64,000 nucleotides of DNA from NCBI GenBank assembly GCA_964576925.1, contig CAZNWJ010000001.1, forward strand, positions 186,001 through 250,000. Direction: 5' to 3'. The DNA comes from JADJGC01 sp964576925 (GTDB lineage: Bacteria > Zixibacteria > MSB-5A5 > CAIYYT01). Made by a program: the position numbers and the translations under genes. Below the pieces are notes generated by a model. It did not search any database. It was not told the origin of the DNA and saw only the letters and a list, made by a program, of their open reading frames with translations. This document shows, one piece after another, positions 34,728-43,128 of the stretch (position 1 is its first letter; each line of letters opens with the position of its first letter).

Positions 34728-36182
34728 ATGATATACAACGAAGCCATGACCATTTTCGAACTTTCCCGGCCGGGGCAGAAGGGTTACACGCTCCCCCAGA
34801 GCGATGTCCCCGAGCTGCCGCTGGAGCGGATGATCGGCAAGGATAATCTCCGCGCTGAGGATGCCGCTCTCCCGGAGATTTCGGAAAACCAGGTCGTGCG
34901 GCACTACATTCGCCTCTCGAACCTGAATCATCACATCGACAAGGCGATCTATCCCCTGGGTAGCTGCACGATGAAATACAACCCCAAGGTGAATGAGAAG
35001 GCCGTGTCGAACTACGGTTGGACGCAAGTTCACCCGTTCCAACCGGCGCGCACCGCCCAGGGCGCATTGGAACTAATGTACAATCTGGCCCGCATGCTCG
35101 CCGAGATCGCGGGTATGAACGAGGTCTCGCTGCAGCCAACCTCAGGTGCGCAGGGTGAGTACACCGGCATCCAGCTTGCAAAAGCTCACTTCAAGCATCG
35201 CGGTGAAAATCGCTTCAAAGTCCTGCTTCCCGATTCAGCGCACGGCACAAATCCGGCATCGGTCATGATGTCCGGCTGGACACCGGTTGAGTTGAAGTCG
35301 AGCGATCAGGGGATTCTCGATCCGCAAGTTCTCGAAGCGGCCATGGACGAGAGCGTCGCGCTTGTGATGCTGACCAACCCCAACACGCTCGGCTTGTTCG
35401 AGCGCGAGATTCTAAAGATTTCGGAGCTGGTCCATGCCAAGGGCGGGCTGCTTTACATGGATGGCGCCAATCTCAACGCTCTGATGGGAATCGTTCGCCC
35501 CGGCGACATGGGCTTCGACATGTTGCACATCAACCTGCACAAGACTTTCTCGACCCCGCATGGCGGTGGCGGACCGGGTGGCGGCGCGATCGGTGTGAAG
35601 GAAGTGCTCGCGCCCTACTTGCCGATTCCGGTCGTGGCACGCGACGAGAAGCAATACTACTTCGACTACGAACGACCGTTGACGATCGGTCGCTTACATT
35701 CGTTCTACGGCAACTTCGGTTCGATGGTGCGGGCGTACACCTATATTCTCATGCACGGCCCGAAGGGACTTCGCGAAATCTCCGAGACGGCGATTATCAA
35801 CGCCAACTATCTGCTATCCCGGTTGCGCGGCAAGTACCGGTTGCCTTACGATCACGTTTGCCAGCACGAGTTTGTGCTCTCCGGCGATTATCAGAAGAAG
35901 CTGGGCATCAAGGTCACAGATATTGCCAAGCGCCTGCTCGATTATGGCGTTCATGCCCCAACCACCTATTTCCCGCTGATTGTCAGCGAGGCGCTGATGG
36001 TCGAGCCGACTGAGACGGAAAGCAAGGTGTCGCTGGATTACTTCGCAGACTGCATGCTGAAAATTGCTGAAGAAGTGGAGACGAATCCTGATCTCGTGAA
36101 GAATGCGCCGCATTCAACGCCGGTCTCGCGGTTGGATGAAGTCGGCGCCGCGAAGGAACTGAACATTAGTTTCCGCGGCTAA
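34728..36182 (+). CDS. gcvPB: glycine dehydrogenase (decarboxylating) subunit 2
   Basis: A 484-residue C-terminal half of the split P protein, which decarboxylates glycine on pyridoxal phosphate. YPLGSCTMKYNPKVNEK, QPTSGAQGEYTG, DSAHGTNPASVMMSG and NLHKTFSTPHGGGGPGGG are present; K272 in NLHKTF binds PLP. Last gene of the accC-gcvH-gcvPA operon and followed by a strong terminator. Confidence 0.97.
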   Translation: MIYNEAMTIFELSRPGQKGYTLPQSDVPELPLERMIGKDNLRAEDAALPEISENQVVRHYIRLSNLNHHIDKAIYPLGSCTMKYNPKVNEKAVSNYGWTQVHPFQPARTAQGALELMYNLARMLAEIAGMNEVSLQPTSGAQGEYTGIQLAKAHFKHRGENRFKVLLPDSAHGTNPASVMMSGWTPVELKSSDQGILDPQVLEAAMDESVALVMLTNPNTLGLFEREILKISELVHAKGGLLYMDGANLNALMGIVRPGDMGFDMLHINLHKTFSTPHGGGGPGGGAIGVKEVLAPYLPIPVVARDEKQYYFDYERPLTIGRLHSFYGNFGSMVRAYTYILMHGPKGLREISETAIINANYLLSRLRGKYRLPYDHVCQHEFVLSGDYQKKLGIKVTDIAKRLLDYGVHAPTTYFPLIVSEALMVEPTETESKVSLDYFADCMLKIAEEVETNPDLVKNAPHSTPVSRLDEVGAAKELNISFRG

Positions 36183-36209
36183 TCGACGGGCGAATCGCCA
36201 GTAGTTCTG

Positions 36210-36247
36210 AGGTGCGGAATGTAAAGATTCCGCACCTTTTCTTTTTG
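36210..36247 (+). terminator. rho-independent terminator of the gcv operon
   Basis: Perfect 11-bp stem AGGTGCGGAAT (36210-36220)/ATTCCGCACCT (36227-36237), loop GTAAAG, T-rich tail TTTTCTTTTT. Confidence 0.95.
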
Positions 36248-36285
36248 TCCCCCGGCTGCCGCTTCTTATTCTTTGAAGTGCACCT

Positions 36286-37671
36286 ATGATCCAGATCGAA
36301 AATGCCGGTTATCGATATCCGACGGGTAATGCGGGCTTAGAGGGCGTCTCGCTGAGCATTAACCCCGGTGAGCGCGTGTGCCTTCTCGGTGGCAACGGAT
36401 CGGGAAAATCAACGCTCTTGCGGCTAGTAGCGGGAATTCTCAAACCGACTGCCGGCAGCATGCTGATCAACGGTCGAGCTGCCGAAGCAAATCCCATGAC
36501 GGGCTTCATCTTCCAGAATCCGGAAGACCAAATCGTCGCCGGTTCGGTCGAGCAGGAGCTGGCATTTGCGCTCGAAAATTTCTCCACGAAGCGAGTTGAG
36601 ATGCAAGACCGCGTTTGCGCCATCGCAGCGAGATTCGGTCTGCAGTCATTGTTTCATCGCCATCCGCTCTCCCTGTCTGCCGGCGAGAAACAGCGGCTGG
36701 CGCTTGCCGCGACGATGATCACAACGCCAGAACTGCTGCTTCTGGATGAGCCAACCTCTTTTCTCGACCGACCCGGCCGGAAGTTGCTGTCCGATACTCT
36801 AACGGCGTTTCGTGAAGTGACGATCATTGCTGCGACGCAGTACCTGGATGAAATTGGACAATTCAAGCGAATCGTATTCCTCGAAAGAGGACGAATTACC
36901 TTTGACGGTACCGTTGACCAGTTTAAAGAGAGTCAAATATATCCCGAGAGAGCCGAACCAGCCGCTAAACAAGGGAGAGCACATGAGCAATGGCTCCCTG
37001 CTAGCACGAGATCCGGGCTGAAAGTTGATCACGTTTCGTTCTCCTATCCGGACGGCATGGCTGTACTTGAAGATGCCACGTCAGAGTTCTTTCCGGCGCA
37101 GATCACGGCGATACTCGGAGATTCCGGCAGCGGTAAGACTACGTTGGCAAAGATCCTATGCGGGCAGGAACGCGCCGGGAGTGGAGACGTGCGGCTCAGA
37201 GGAGAATATGAAAGACCGCAGCGATTGCTCGATCACGTGGCATTAGTGATGCAATTCCCCGAAGACGCCCTGTTTGCCGAGACGGTGTTCGAAGAGGTTG
37301 CATTTGGATTGCGAAACGCCGGAACAAGCCCGGATGCTATTGGCAAGGGCGTTGAGCAATCGCTGCGATTGGTGGGGCTGGGACTGAACGAGTATCGCGA
37401 TCGCAATCCCCTTCATTTGTCCGCAGGGGAGAAACGCCGTGTCGCAATTGCATCGATGCTGGTGCTTAACCGTCCGATTGTGATCTTTGATGAAATGACC
37501 GCCGGGCTGGACTGGGAGGGCGTTGCGGCGATGGCTGGACTACTCCGCCTATTGAAACAAAGAGGCAGCACAGTGATTGTGATCAGCCACGACGAGCGCT
37601 TCATTCAGCAGGTGGCCGACCGCACGTTGTTGCTCACCGGGGGCAAGCTCCAGGATTACTTATCTCACTAA
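36286..37671 (+). CDS. fused ECF-type double ABC ATPase (EcfA1-EcfA2 arrangement)
   Basis: A 461-residue cytoplasmic protein of two ABC ATPase domains. Domain 1: Walker A GGNGSGKST (about 35-43), Q-loop IFQNPEDQIVAGSV, signature LSAGEKQR, Walker B LLLLDEPTSFLD. Domain 2: GDSGSGKTT, Q-loop MQFPEDALFAETV, signature LSAGEKRR, Walker B IVIFDEMTAGLD. The NPEDQI/FPEDAL Q-loop wording is typical of energy-coupling-factor (vitamin or metal) importers. The EcfT and substrate (S) subunits are not beside it, so the substrate is unknown. It stands alone between two terminated operons. Confidence 0.85.
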   Translation: MIQIENAGYRYPTGNAGLEGVSLSINPGERVCLLGGNGSGKSTLLRLVAGILKPTAGSMLINGRAAEANPMTGFIFQNPEDQIVAGSVEQELAFALENFSTKRVEMQDRVCAIAARFGLQSLFHRHPLSLSAGEKQRLALAATMITTPELLLLDEPTSFLDRPGRKLLSDTLTAFREVTIIAATQYLDEIGQFKRIVFLERGRITFDGTVDQFKESQIYPERAEPAAKQGRAHEQWLPASTRSGLKVDHVSFSYPDGMAVLEDATSEFFPAQITAILGDSGSGKTTLAKILCGQERAGSGDVRLRGEYERPQRLLDHVALVMQFPEDALFAETVFEEVAFGLRNAGTSPDAIGKGVEQSLRLVGLGLNEYRDRNPLHLSAGEKRRVAIASMLVLNRPIVIFDEMTAGLDWEGVAAMAGLLRLLKQRGSTVIVISHDERFIQQVADRTLLLTGGKLQDYLSH

Positions 37672-37738
37672 AGCCCTATCTCGCTGCCGGACAACGACCT
37701 AAAAGCAGTTGCCGCACCAAGTCAAGTTTCTACATTGT

Positions 37739-37788
37739 GGGCGGAAATATCCGCCTGATTGTGATGTATACCTATTACAATCGGCGGG
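37739..37788 (+). promoter_or_regulatory. mutually exclusive hairpins in the tolQ leader
   Basis: CCGCC (37751-37755) can pair upstream with GGCGG (37740-37744) or downstream with GGCGG (37783-37787), the latter extended by GATTGT (37757-37762)/ACAATC (37777-37782). Such competing stems can act as attenuators or operators. It lies 30 nt before tolQ. Confidence 0.35.
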
Positions 37789-37818
37789 AAGCGCATCGGT
37801 TTTGGAACGGAGTATCCT

Positions 37819-38529
37819 TTGGCGTTGGCTAACGTGCTTTTAGTATCGGACGGTCTATGGGGGCTTCTCTCGCACATGTCGGCATTCGGTTGGGTGATCC
37901 TGATCGTCCTGCTGATCATGAGTTTTATCACGTGGGCGGTGATCATCAATAAGTGGAAGGTCTATCGGGCTGCTGAAGCCGACGGACGGCGGTTCTTCCA
38001 TACATTCCGCCGTCGGGCCAGCCTGAAAGAAGCCCACGGCAAGTGCCTCATCTACAAGTCGACGCCGCTGGCGCGCGTCTTTGAAGAAGGTTTTCGCGAG
38101 TGGGAGTCGCTGATGTCGGCCAAGCACGGCGATCGCACGCCGGGTCAGATGATCAAACTCGAACCGGATGAGATGGAAGCCATCGACCGCATTCTTGAGA
38201 AGGAAGCCAACGAGCAGATCAAGCAGCTTGAAAATAAGGTCTCGTATCTGGCGACTTCCGCCAATTCCGCGCCGTTTATCGGGCTGCTCGGGACGTGCTA
38301 CGGTATAATGAATGCCTTCATGAACATCGGCCAGCAAGGTTCGGCATCATTGGTTGTTGTCGCGCCGGGTATTGCCGAGGCCTTGATTGCGACGATCGTT
38401 GGTTTGGCCGTCGCAATTCCCTCAGTGATGGCGTTCAATTGGGCCAACACCAAGCTTAAATTCTTCGCTGATGATCTGAACAACTTCTCGCTGGAGTTCC
38501 TGGCAGCAGTCACCAAGGAGCAAATCTAA
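37819..38529 (+). CDS. tolQ: Tol-Pal system protein TolQ (MotA/TolQ/ExbB family)
   Basis: A 236-residue inner-membrane proton channel protein with three hydrophobic segments: about 15-40, about 140-165 and about 180-205. SYLATSANSAPFIGLLGTCYGIMNAF and PGIAEALIATIVGLAVAIPSVMAFN are the conserved core helices. TTG 37819 is chosen because GGAG lies 6 nt upstream. It energises TolA/TonB with TolR; the following tolB-pal identify it as the Tol rather than Exb system. Confidence 0.92.
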   Translation: MALANVLLVSDGLWGLLSHMSAFGWVILIVLLIMSFITWAVIINKWKVYRAAEADGRRFFHTFRRRASLKEAHGKCLIYKSTPLARVFEEGFREWESLMSAKHGDRTPGQMIKLEPDEMEAIDRILEKEANEQIKQLENKVSYLATSANSAPFIGLLGTCYGIMNAFMNIGQQGSASLVVVAPGIAEALIATIVGLAVAIPSVMAFNWANTKLKFFADDLNNFSLEFLAAVTKEQI

Positions 38530-38960
38530 TGGCGCATAAACGCCGCCCGCGTTCTTACGGCACGATGCACGACATCAACGTCGCCAACCTGGTGGACGTC
38601 GTGTTGGTAATTCTGATCGTGTTCATGATCAGCGCACCCCTGATGCAGTCGGGGATCAATGTAGATCTGCCGCAGGTGAAAGAGGCCGACACCAATCTCT
38701 CGGAAGGGATCGTCGTAACGATTGACTCACGCGGAGTCTATTACATCGATGATAGGGTGGTTGAAGCATCACAGTTTGAAAGTCGAATCAAGGAAGCGCA
38801 CGACGCGGCTGCGGAAAAGATGGTTTTCCTGCGCGCCGACAAATCGATTACGCACGGCAATGTTATTCAGGTTATGGGTTTCATGAAAGCTGCCGGTATC
38901 AAGGAAGTTGGACTCGTCACCAAGCTGCCGGAAGGCAAGCTGACGATCGGCAAGAAGTAG
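38529..38960 (+). CDS. tolR: Tol-Pal system protein TolR (ExbD/TolR family)
   Basis: A 143-residue protein with one N-terminal membrane helix (NVANLVDVVLVILIVFM; the Asp in LVDVVLV is the proton-carrying residue of the family) and a periplasmic domain (VTIDSRGVYYIDD, MVFLRADKSITHG). Overlaps tolQ by 1 nt. Confidence 0.93.
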   Translation: MAHKRRPRSYGTMHDINVANLVDVVLVILIVFMISAPLMQSGINVDLPQVKEADTNLSEGIVVTIDSRGVYYIDDRVVEASQFESRIKEAHDAAAEKMVFLRADKSITHGNVIQVMGFMKAAGIKEVGLVTKLPEGKLTIGKK

Positions 38961-38981
38961 AGGGCGGCACACAGAAGGACG

Positions 38982-39734
38982 ATGTCAAGGAAGGATTTCA
39001 TACTCTCGATCATCCTGCACCTGGTGCTTACCGGTGTCATCCTGATCATCAGCCCGGCGATCGGAATGTTCAAGCCGTCGGTTGAGGTCATGCGCGTGCC
39101 TCTTGTTGATGCCCTCCCCGGCGGCCCGCCGGCTGGCAAGTCGCAGGAGGAACCTGGACCCAAGCAGATCAGTCCGCCAAAGCCGAGCGAACCGATCCCG
39201 GATAAGTCGATTGCGGAAAAGCCGATCCTGAAGGCCGACAGCAAGAAGGAGAAGATCGAAAAGAAGAAGCCGGAGCCGAAGAAACCGGAGCCTGAGGAGT
39301 CGACAAAGCCCGAGCCAAACAAGTCTCAAGATACAGAACAGGAATCCAACAAGACTGAAGATCAACAACCAAGGGAAGATGGCAAGGGCGGACTCGATGT
39401 AGCTTCCGCGGTGGGCGGTTCAGGTACCGGCATCGGCAAGGGATCATCGAATCTGCCGTACAATCTCGGGCTTGTTCTGAACATCATCGAGCGCAACTGG
39501 CGCAATCCGGTGTCTTCTCCGAAACCGATCTCCTGCACGGTATACTTCCAGATAGATCGCAGCGGCAGCCTGATTGGACAGCCGGTGGTAGAAAGATCAT
39601 CAGGCTTCAGCACCTTTGATCAGGCGGCGGTTTTTGCGGTCATTCGCGCCGGGCAGTTTCCGGCGTTTCCCTCCAACTTTAACTACGAGTACATTGGGCT
39701 ACACTTGGATTTTGAGTACGTACCAGGAAAGTAA
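38982..39734 (+). CDS. tolA: TolA/TonB-like energy-transducing protein
   Basis: A 250-residue protein: one membrane helix (about 4-26), a long Pro/Lys/Glu-rich periplasmic spacer (about 50-135; KKEKIEKKKPEPKKPEPEE) and a C-terminal TonB-like domain (about 155-248) with LVLNIIERNWRNP, VYFQIDRSGSLIGQPVVERSSG and AVIRAGQFPAFP. TolA is favoured by its place between tolR and tolB, although the C-terminal domain reads like TonB. Confidence 0.85.
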   Translation: MSRKDFILSIILHLVLTGVILIISPAIGMFKPSVEVMRVPLVDALPGGPPAGKSQEEPGPKQISPPKPSEPIPDKSIAEKPILKADSKKEKIEKKKPEPKKPEPEESTKPEPNKSQDTEQESNKTEDQQPREDGKGGLDVASAVGGSGTGIGKGSSNLPYNLGLVLNIIERNWRNPVSSPKPISCTVYFQIDRSGSLIGQPVVERSSGFSTFDQAAVFAVIRAGQFPAFPSNFNYEYIGLHLDFEYVPGK

Positions 39735-39740
39735 TTGAGA

Positions 39741-41078
39741 ATGCTAAATCATCGCTATCTAACACCCTTCGCACGTTTGTTCTGCTTCATGGCTCTGGCA
39801 TTGTTGCTCTCGAATGCCAAAGTCTATGCACAAGGCGGACTGGAACTCGATACGCTCAAAATCATCGGCGGGAAGTGGAAGTCATATAAGATCGCTATCG
39901 GTGATTTCAAGGTAGCGGGGCAGCTTTCGCTTGAAGCCGACTCACTTGCCAAGGCGATTCAAAAGATCGTAACGGACGATCTCGACTTCCATGTCTTCTT
40001 CGATACGATCCCCAAGAGCCAGTTCTACCTCGATGTCTGGGAGATCAAGGAGATCACCCCGGAGATCTGGCAGCGCATGGGCGCGGATTATCTTGTCGAT
40101 GGTGAAGTCGAACTGACCGAATCCGAGGTTAAGGTTCTTTACAAAGTCAGCGAATTGACGCCTCGCATTCAGGAACTGACCTCAGAGAAGCTCAAGACCG
40201 TTAGAGCAAATCACCGACGCATTGCTCACCTGATCGCCGATGCTGCGGTCGAGCATATCACCGCCGAGAAGGGCTTTTTCACGACGCGAATCGCCTACGT
40301 ATCAACGGCTTCCGGGCACAAAGAGCTGTACGTTTGCGACTATGACGGAGCCAATGCGATCAAGATCACGGATGATCGGACTTTGAACCTCTCGCCTGCC
40401 TGGGACAAGAAAGAAGATCGGCTTTTGTTTACGACCTTCCGAACCGGCAAAATGGAGGTCTGGGAGAGGGATATCCGTACAGGCAAGTCTCATCCGATTT
40501 CGGCCTACAACGGCTCCAACAATGCCGCGGAAGTGAGCCCTGATAACAAGGAGATCGTCATTACACTTTCCAAAGACGGCAACTCCGAGCTTTACGTGCT
40601 CGACAGGAAGGGGAAAATCAAACGGAGATTGACCTCTTTACCGTCGATCGAAGTCTCAGGCTCGTGGTCGCCGACCGGAAGGGAGATCGCGTTTTCTTCA
40701 GATCGGTCTGGACAGCCGCAGATCTACATCATGGATGCCGAGGGCTTCGGCGTGACGCGTCTCACCTATGATGGAAAGTACAACGATTCACCCCGGTTTT
40801 CGCCGACTGGGGACGTGATCGCCTTTGTATCACGCGGTGAGGATGGCAAATTCCAGGTTTGTACCATCGACGTCACCGGCCTGAACATGCTCAGGCTTGA
40901 TCAGACCGGATCCAATGAAAACCCGCACTGGTCGCCGGATGGACTGCATTTGGTCTACACCAAGTACACCAAACAGTCAAGTGACGTCTACATCATGGAC
41001 CGTTACAGCAAGAAAATGAGAAAGATTACGGCTGACGGGAAGTCGTCAAATCCCGCCTGGCAGCCGTTCGTAGATTAG
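39741..41078 (+). CDS. tolB: Tol-Pal system beta-propeller protein TolB
   Basis: A 445-residue periplasmic protein with a signal peptide (FCFMALALLLSNAKVYA), an N-terminal alpha/beta domain and a C-terminal WD40-like propeller of PD40 repeats (LNLSPAWDKKEDRLLFTT, VSGSWSPTGREIAFSSDRSG, DSPRFSPTGDVIAFVS, NENPHWSPDGLHLVYT). It links Pal with the inner-membrane machine. Start: ATG 39741; a TTG at 39735 is nearer the AGGAAA site and would add two residues. Confidence 0.93.
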   Translation: MLNHRYLTPFARLFCFMALALLLSNAKVYAQGGLELDTLKIIGGKWKSYKIAIGDFKVAGQLSLEADSLAKAIQKIVTDDLDFHVFFDTIPKSQFYLDVWEIKEITPEIWQRMGADYLVDGEVELTESEVKVLYKVSELTPRIQELTSEKLKTVRANHRRIAHLIADAAVEHITAEKGFFTTRIAYVSTASGHKELYVCDYDGANAIKITDDRTLNLSPAWDKKEDRLLFTTFRTGKMEVWERDIRTGKSHPISAYNGSNNAAEVSPDNKEIVITLSKDGNSELYVLDRKGKIKRRLTSLPSIEVSGSWSPTGREIAFSSDRSGQPQIYIMDAEGFGVTRLTYDGKYNDSPRFSPTGDVIAFVSRGEDGKFQVCTIDVTGLNMLRLDQTGSNENPHWSPDGLHLVYTKYTKQSSDVYIMDRYSKKMRKITADGKSSNPAWQPFVD

Positions 41079-41109
41079 TCGTAGAGGTTACCAAGATCTC
41101 CAGTTTTGG

Positions 41110-41138
41110 TTGACAAGAGCGGCCAGGCATGTTATTAG
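41110..41138 (+). promoter_or_regulatory. promoter upstream of pal
   Basis: TTGACA (41110-41115), 17-nt spacer, TATTAG (41133-41138), 94 nt before pal. Gives pal and cpoB an internal promoter. Confidence 0.65.
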
Positions 41139-41232
41139 ATTACTGGAGAATCTTTGAGTGCGAAGGCGTTATTCGCGTGTTTAATGTTGTGTGGAAGATG
41201 ATGGATAAGATGATAGACCAAGGAGGAGAAGC

Positions 41233-41739
41233 ATGAGAAAAGCTCTGATCCTGCTCTCGATTTTGATGATCGCTTTTTTGGCTGTGGGCTGCGGCAAGAA
41301 ACCTGAAATGGGAGACCAGACCCCGCCGACTGTGACGGATACCGGCAAGGACGATGGTAGTGGTGATGGCAATCGCCCGCCGGACAACCCCGTTACCCCC
41401 GAAGAGGTGCTCAACTACGTCACGATCTACTTCGATTTCGACAAGTACAACCTTCGTGACGACGCCATCAACGGGCTGCGCAAGAACTACGAGCGCATGA
41501 AGGCGAATCCTGATGCCCGCGTCCAAATCGCCGGGCACTGTGACGAACGCGGCACGGTTGAATACAACCTGGCGCTGGGCGAACGTCGCGCACGCGCGGC
41601 GATGAGCTATCTCGAAAGCCTCGGGATTCCGCGCGATCGCATGTCGATTATCAGCTACGGCAAGGAACGCCCTGCCGTACTGGGATCGAACGAAGATGCG
41701 TGGTCCAAGAATCGAAGAGCGGAGTTTGAAGAACAATAG
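41233..41739 (+). CDS. pal: peptidoglycan-associated lipoprotein Pal
   Basis: A 168-residue outer-membrane lipoprotein: signal peptide with lipobox LAVGC, a short linker, and an OmpA-like peptidoglycan-binding domain (about 60-166) with IYFDFDKYNLRDDA, IAGHCDERGTVEYNLALGERRA and ISYGKERPAV. AAGGAGGAG precedes the ATG. Ties the outer membrane to the wall with TolB. Confidence 0.96.
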   Translation: MRKALILLSILMIAFLAVGCGKKPEMGDQTPPTVTDTGKDDGSGDGNRPPDNPVTPEEVLNYVTIYFDFDKYNLRDDAINGLRKNYERMKANPDARVQIAGHCDERGTVEYNLALGERRARAAMSYLESLGIPRDRMSIISYGKERPAVLGSNEDAWSKNRRAEFEEQ

Positions 41740-41748
41740 CGGGAAGCT

Positions 41749-41776
41749 GTCGAGGGCGGTCATGACCGCCCTTCGA
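41749..41776 (+). terminator. strong hairpin between pal and cpoB
   Basis: GTCGAGGGCGGTC (41749-41761)/GACCGCCCTTCGAC (41763-41776 region) with one bulged base and a 2-3 nt loop. No T-tract follows, so it more likely acts as a processing or mRNA-stability element than a full stop. Confidence 0.45.
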
Positions 41777-41793
41777 CGTTATTGGGAGAGTTT

Positions 41794-42543
41794 ATGCGGC
41801 ATGTCGGAACAATTCTGGTAGTCTCGCTAGCCCTGCTGCTCGTGGGGTGCGCTTCGCGCAGTGAAATCGTCACCATGAAGACTCAGCTTGAGTTTCTCGA
41901 GCGTTCGTCGCTGCAGACCCAGGAGCGACTTCGCGACTTGGATTCGTTATTCCGTCTCACCGTCGAGAAGAACGTCGCTTATCAAGCCGAATTAGTGGTA
42001 AGGCTCGGCGATATGATGGACAAGATGAACACGATCGACGGTCGGCTGACCGATATCGAAAGCAAAGTTGCCACTGGTATCAAGCGCGGTGGTGCACAGG
42101 TCGTGGTTCCTGTCAATCCCGTGACCGGCGATACCGGTAATGCTGCGGCGCAGCAGGAGCAGACGCAGGTTAATCAGAGTATGGTCTACGACAATGCGTC
42201 GAAAGATATGCGGGAAGGGCGCTTCGATTTGGCGATCATGCAGTTCAACGAATTCCTGACCCAATTCCCGAACGGACCATTGGCGGACGATGCCCAATAC
42301 TGGCTGGCGGAATGTTACTACGCCAAGAAAGACTATGCGAAGGCGATTCCGGAGTTTGAGAAGGTCGAGAAACTGCATCCGCAGAGCGATAAGCTAACGC
42401 AATCGATATTCAAGCTGGGGCGCTGTTACCAGGAAACGGGAAATATCGCGCGCGCCAAGCCGATATTCAACCGTCTGCTTACGGAGTTCCCCGATTCTTT
42501 TGAAGCGCGCCAGGCCCAGGAACGACTCAAGGAAATGGAATGA
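41794..42543 (+). CDS. cpoB: Tol-Pal coordinator CpoB/YbgF, lipoprotein form
   Basis: A 249-residue envelope protein. Signal peptide with lipobox LLVGC, a coiled coil (about 25-85, LEFLERSSLQTQERLRDLD) and C-terminal TPR repeats (about 125-248) with MVYDNASKDMREGRFDLAIMQFNEFL and AQYWLAECYYAKKDYAKAI. E. coli CpoB is periplasmic, not lipidated; here the lipobox predicts a membrane anchor. ATG 41794 follows GGGAG by 6 nt, four codons after an in-frame TTG. Confidence 0.9.
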   Translation: MRHVGTILVVSLALLLVGCASRSEIVTMKTQLEFLERSSLQTQERLRDLDSLFRLTVEKNVAYQAELVVRLGDMMDKMNTIDGRLTDIESKVATGIKRGGAQVVVPVNPVTGDTGNAAAQQEQTQVNQSMVYDNASKDMREGRFDLAIMQFNEFLTQFPNGPLADDAQYWLAECYYAKKDYAKAIPEFEKVEKLHPQSDKLTQSIFKLGRCYQETGNIARAKPIFNRLLTEFPDSFEARQAQERLKEME

Positions 42544-43037
42544 ACCTTGTCACGGTAAAGACGACGCCTCTAACTCGTCCTTACCCGTGCCGCGCTTTCT
42601 ACGATACGATCGGCGATACGCTCTCAGCGGGAGTCAAACAAAGGGGACTATTCAAACAGACCATCGACGGCAACAACTGCTCGTTTGATTTGACCCGCGA
42701 GGGTAAGATTCTCAATATCGATGTCTGGCGGCCGCGCAAGCTGTGGCGCATCGAAGCCGCAATTCACCCGCCCGAGGAATTTCTCCGCACCAACATCGCC
42801 CTCTTGACAGACGGCGAAAATCTCTCCGACATCGAATACCTAACCGATCATGAGCGCAGCCTCCTAAATATTCGTTTCGCCCGCGAACGGGTTGCCCGCT
42901 TCGTTTCACCGGCAACCTCGCTGATCGTAGAACTTAACGAACAGTCTGAGTTGATCGGTATGTGGCTGCTGGGAATTGTCGACGACGTGAATTTCGTCAA
43001 AGAAGGCGAGTGGCGGCGTTCGATCAAAGCTATCTGA
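42540..43037 (+). CDS. hypothetical protein, co-translated with cpoB
   Basis: A 165-residue soluble protein without signal peptide or membrane helix; its ATG overlaps the cpoB stop (ATGA). Predicted mixed alpha/beta composition with IVDVWRPRKLWRIEAAIH-like and SLIVELNEQSELIGMWLLGIVDD strands. I do not recognise a family. The overlap suggests a link to the Tol-Pal operon or only shared expression. Confidence 0.7.
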   Translation: MNLVTVKTTPLTRPYPCRAFYDTIGDTLSAGVKQRGLFKQTIDGNNCSFDLTREGKILNIDVWRPRKLWRIEAAIHPPEEFLRTNIALLTDGENLSDIEYLTDHERSLLNIRFARERVARFVSPATSLIVELNEQSELIGMWLLGIVDDVNFVKEGEWRRSIKAI

Positions 43038-43128
43038 AGTGAAGCGCGCTCTTCATTAGTTAAGATACGCTAACATTTCTTGTGAATTTTTTCTCATAAA
43101 TCTCCCACGTAAACGTACATCTTGAAGT

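Noticed and set aside
43038..43128. FNR-type or ArcA-type site before cydA
   Set aside because: The AT-rich interval has TTGTGA and CTCATAA but not the paired TTGAT...ATCAA arrangement; too weak to report as a site.
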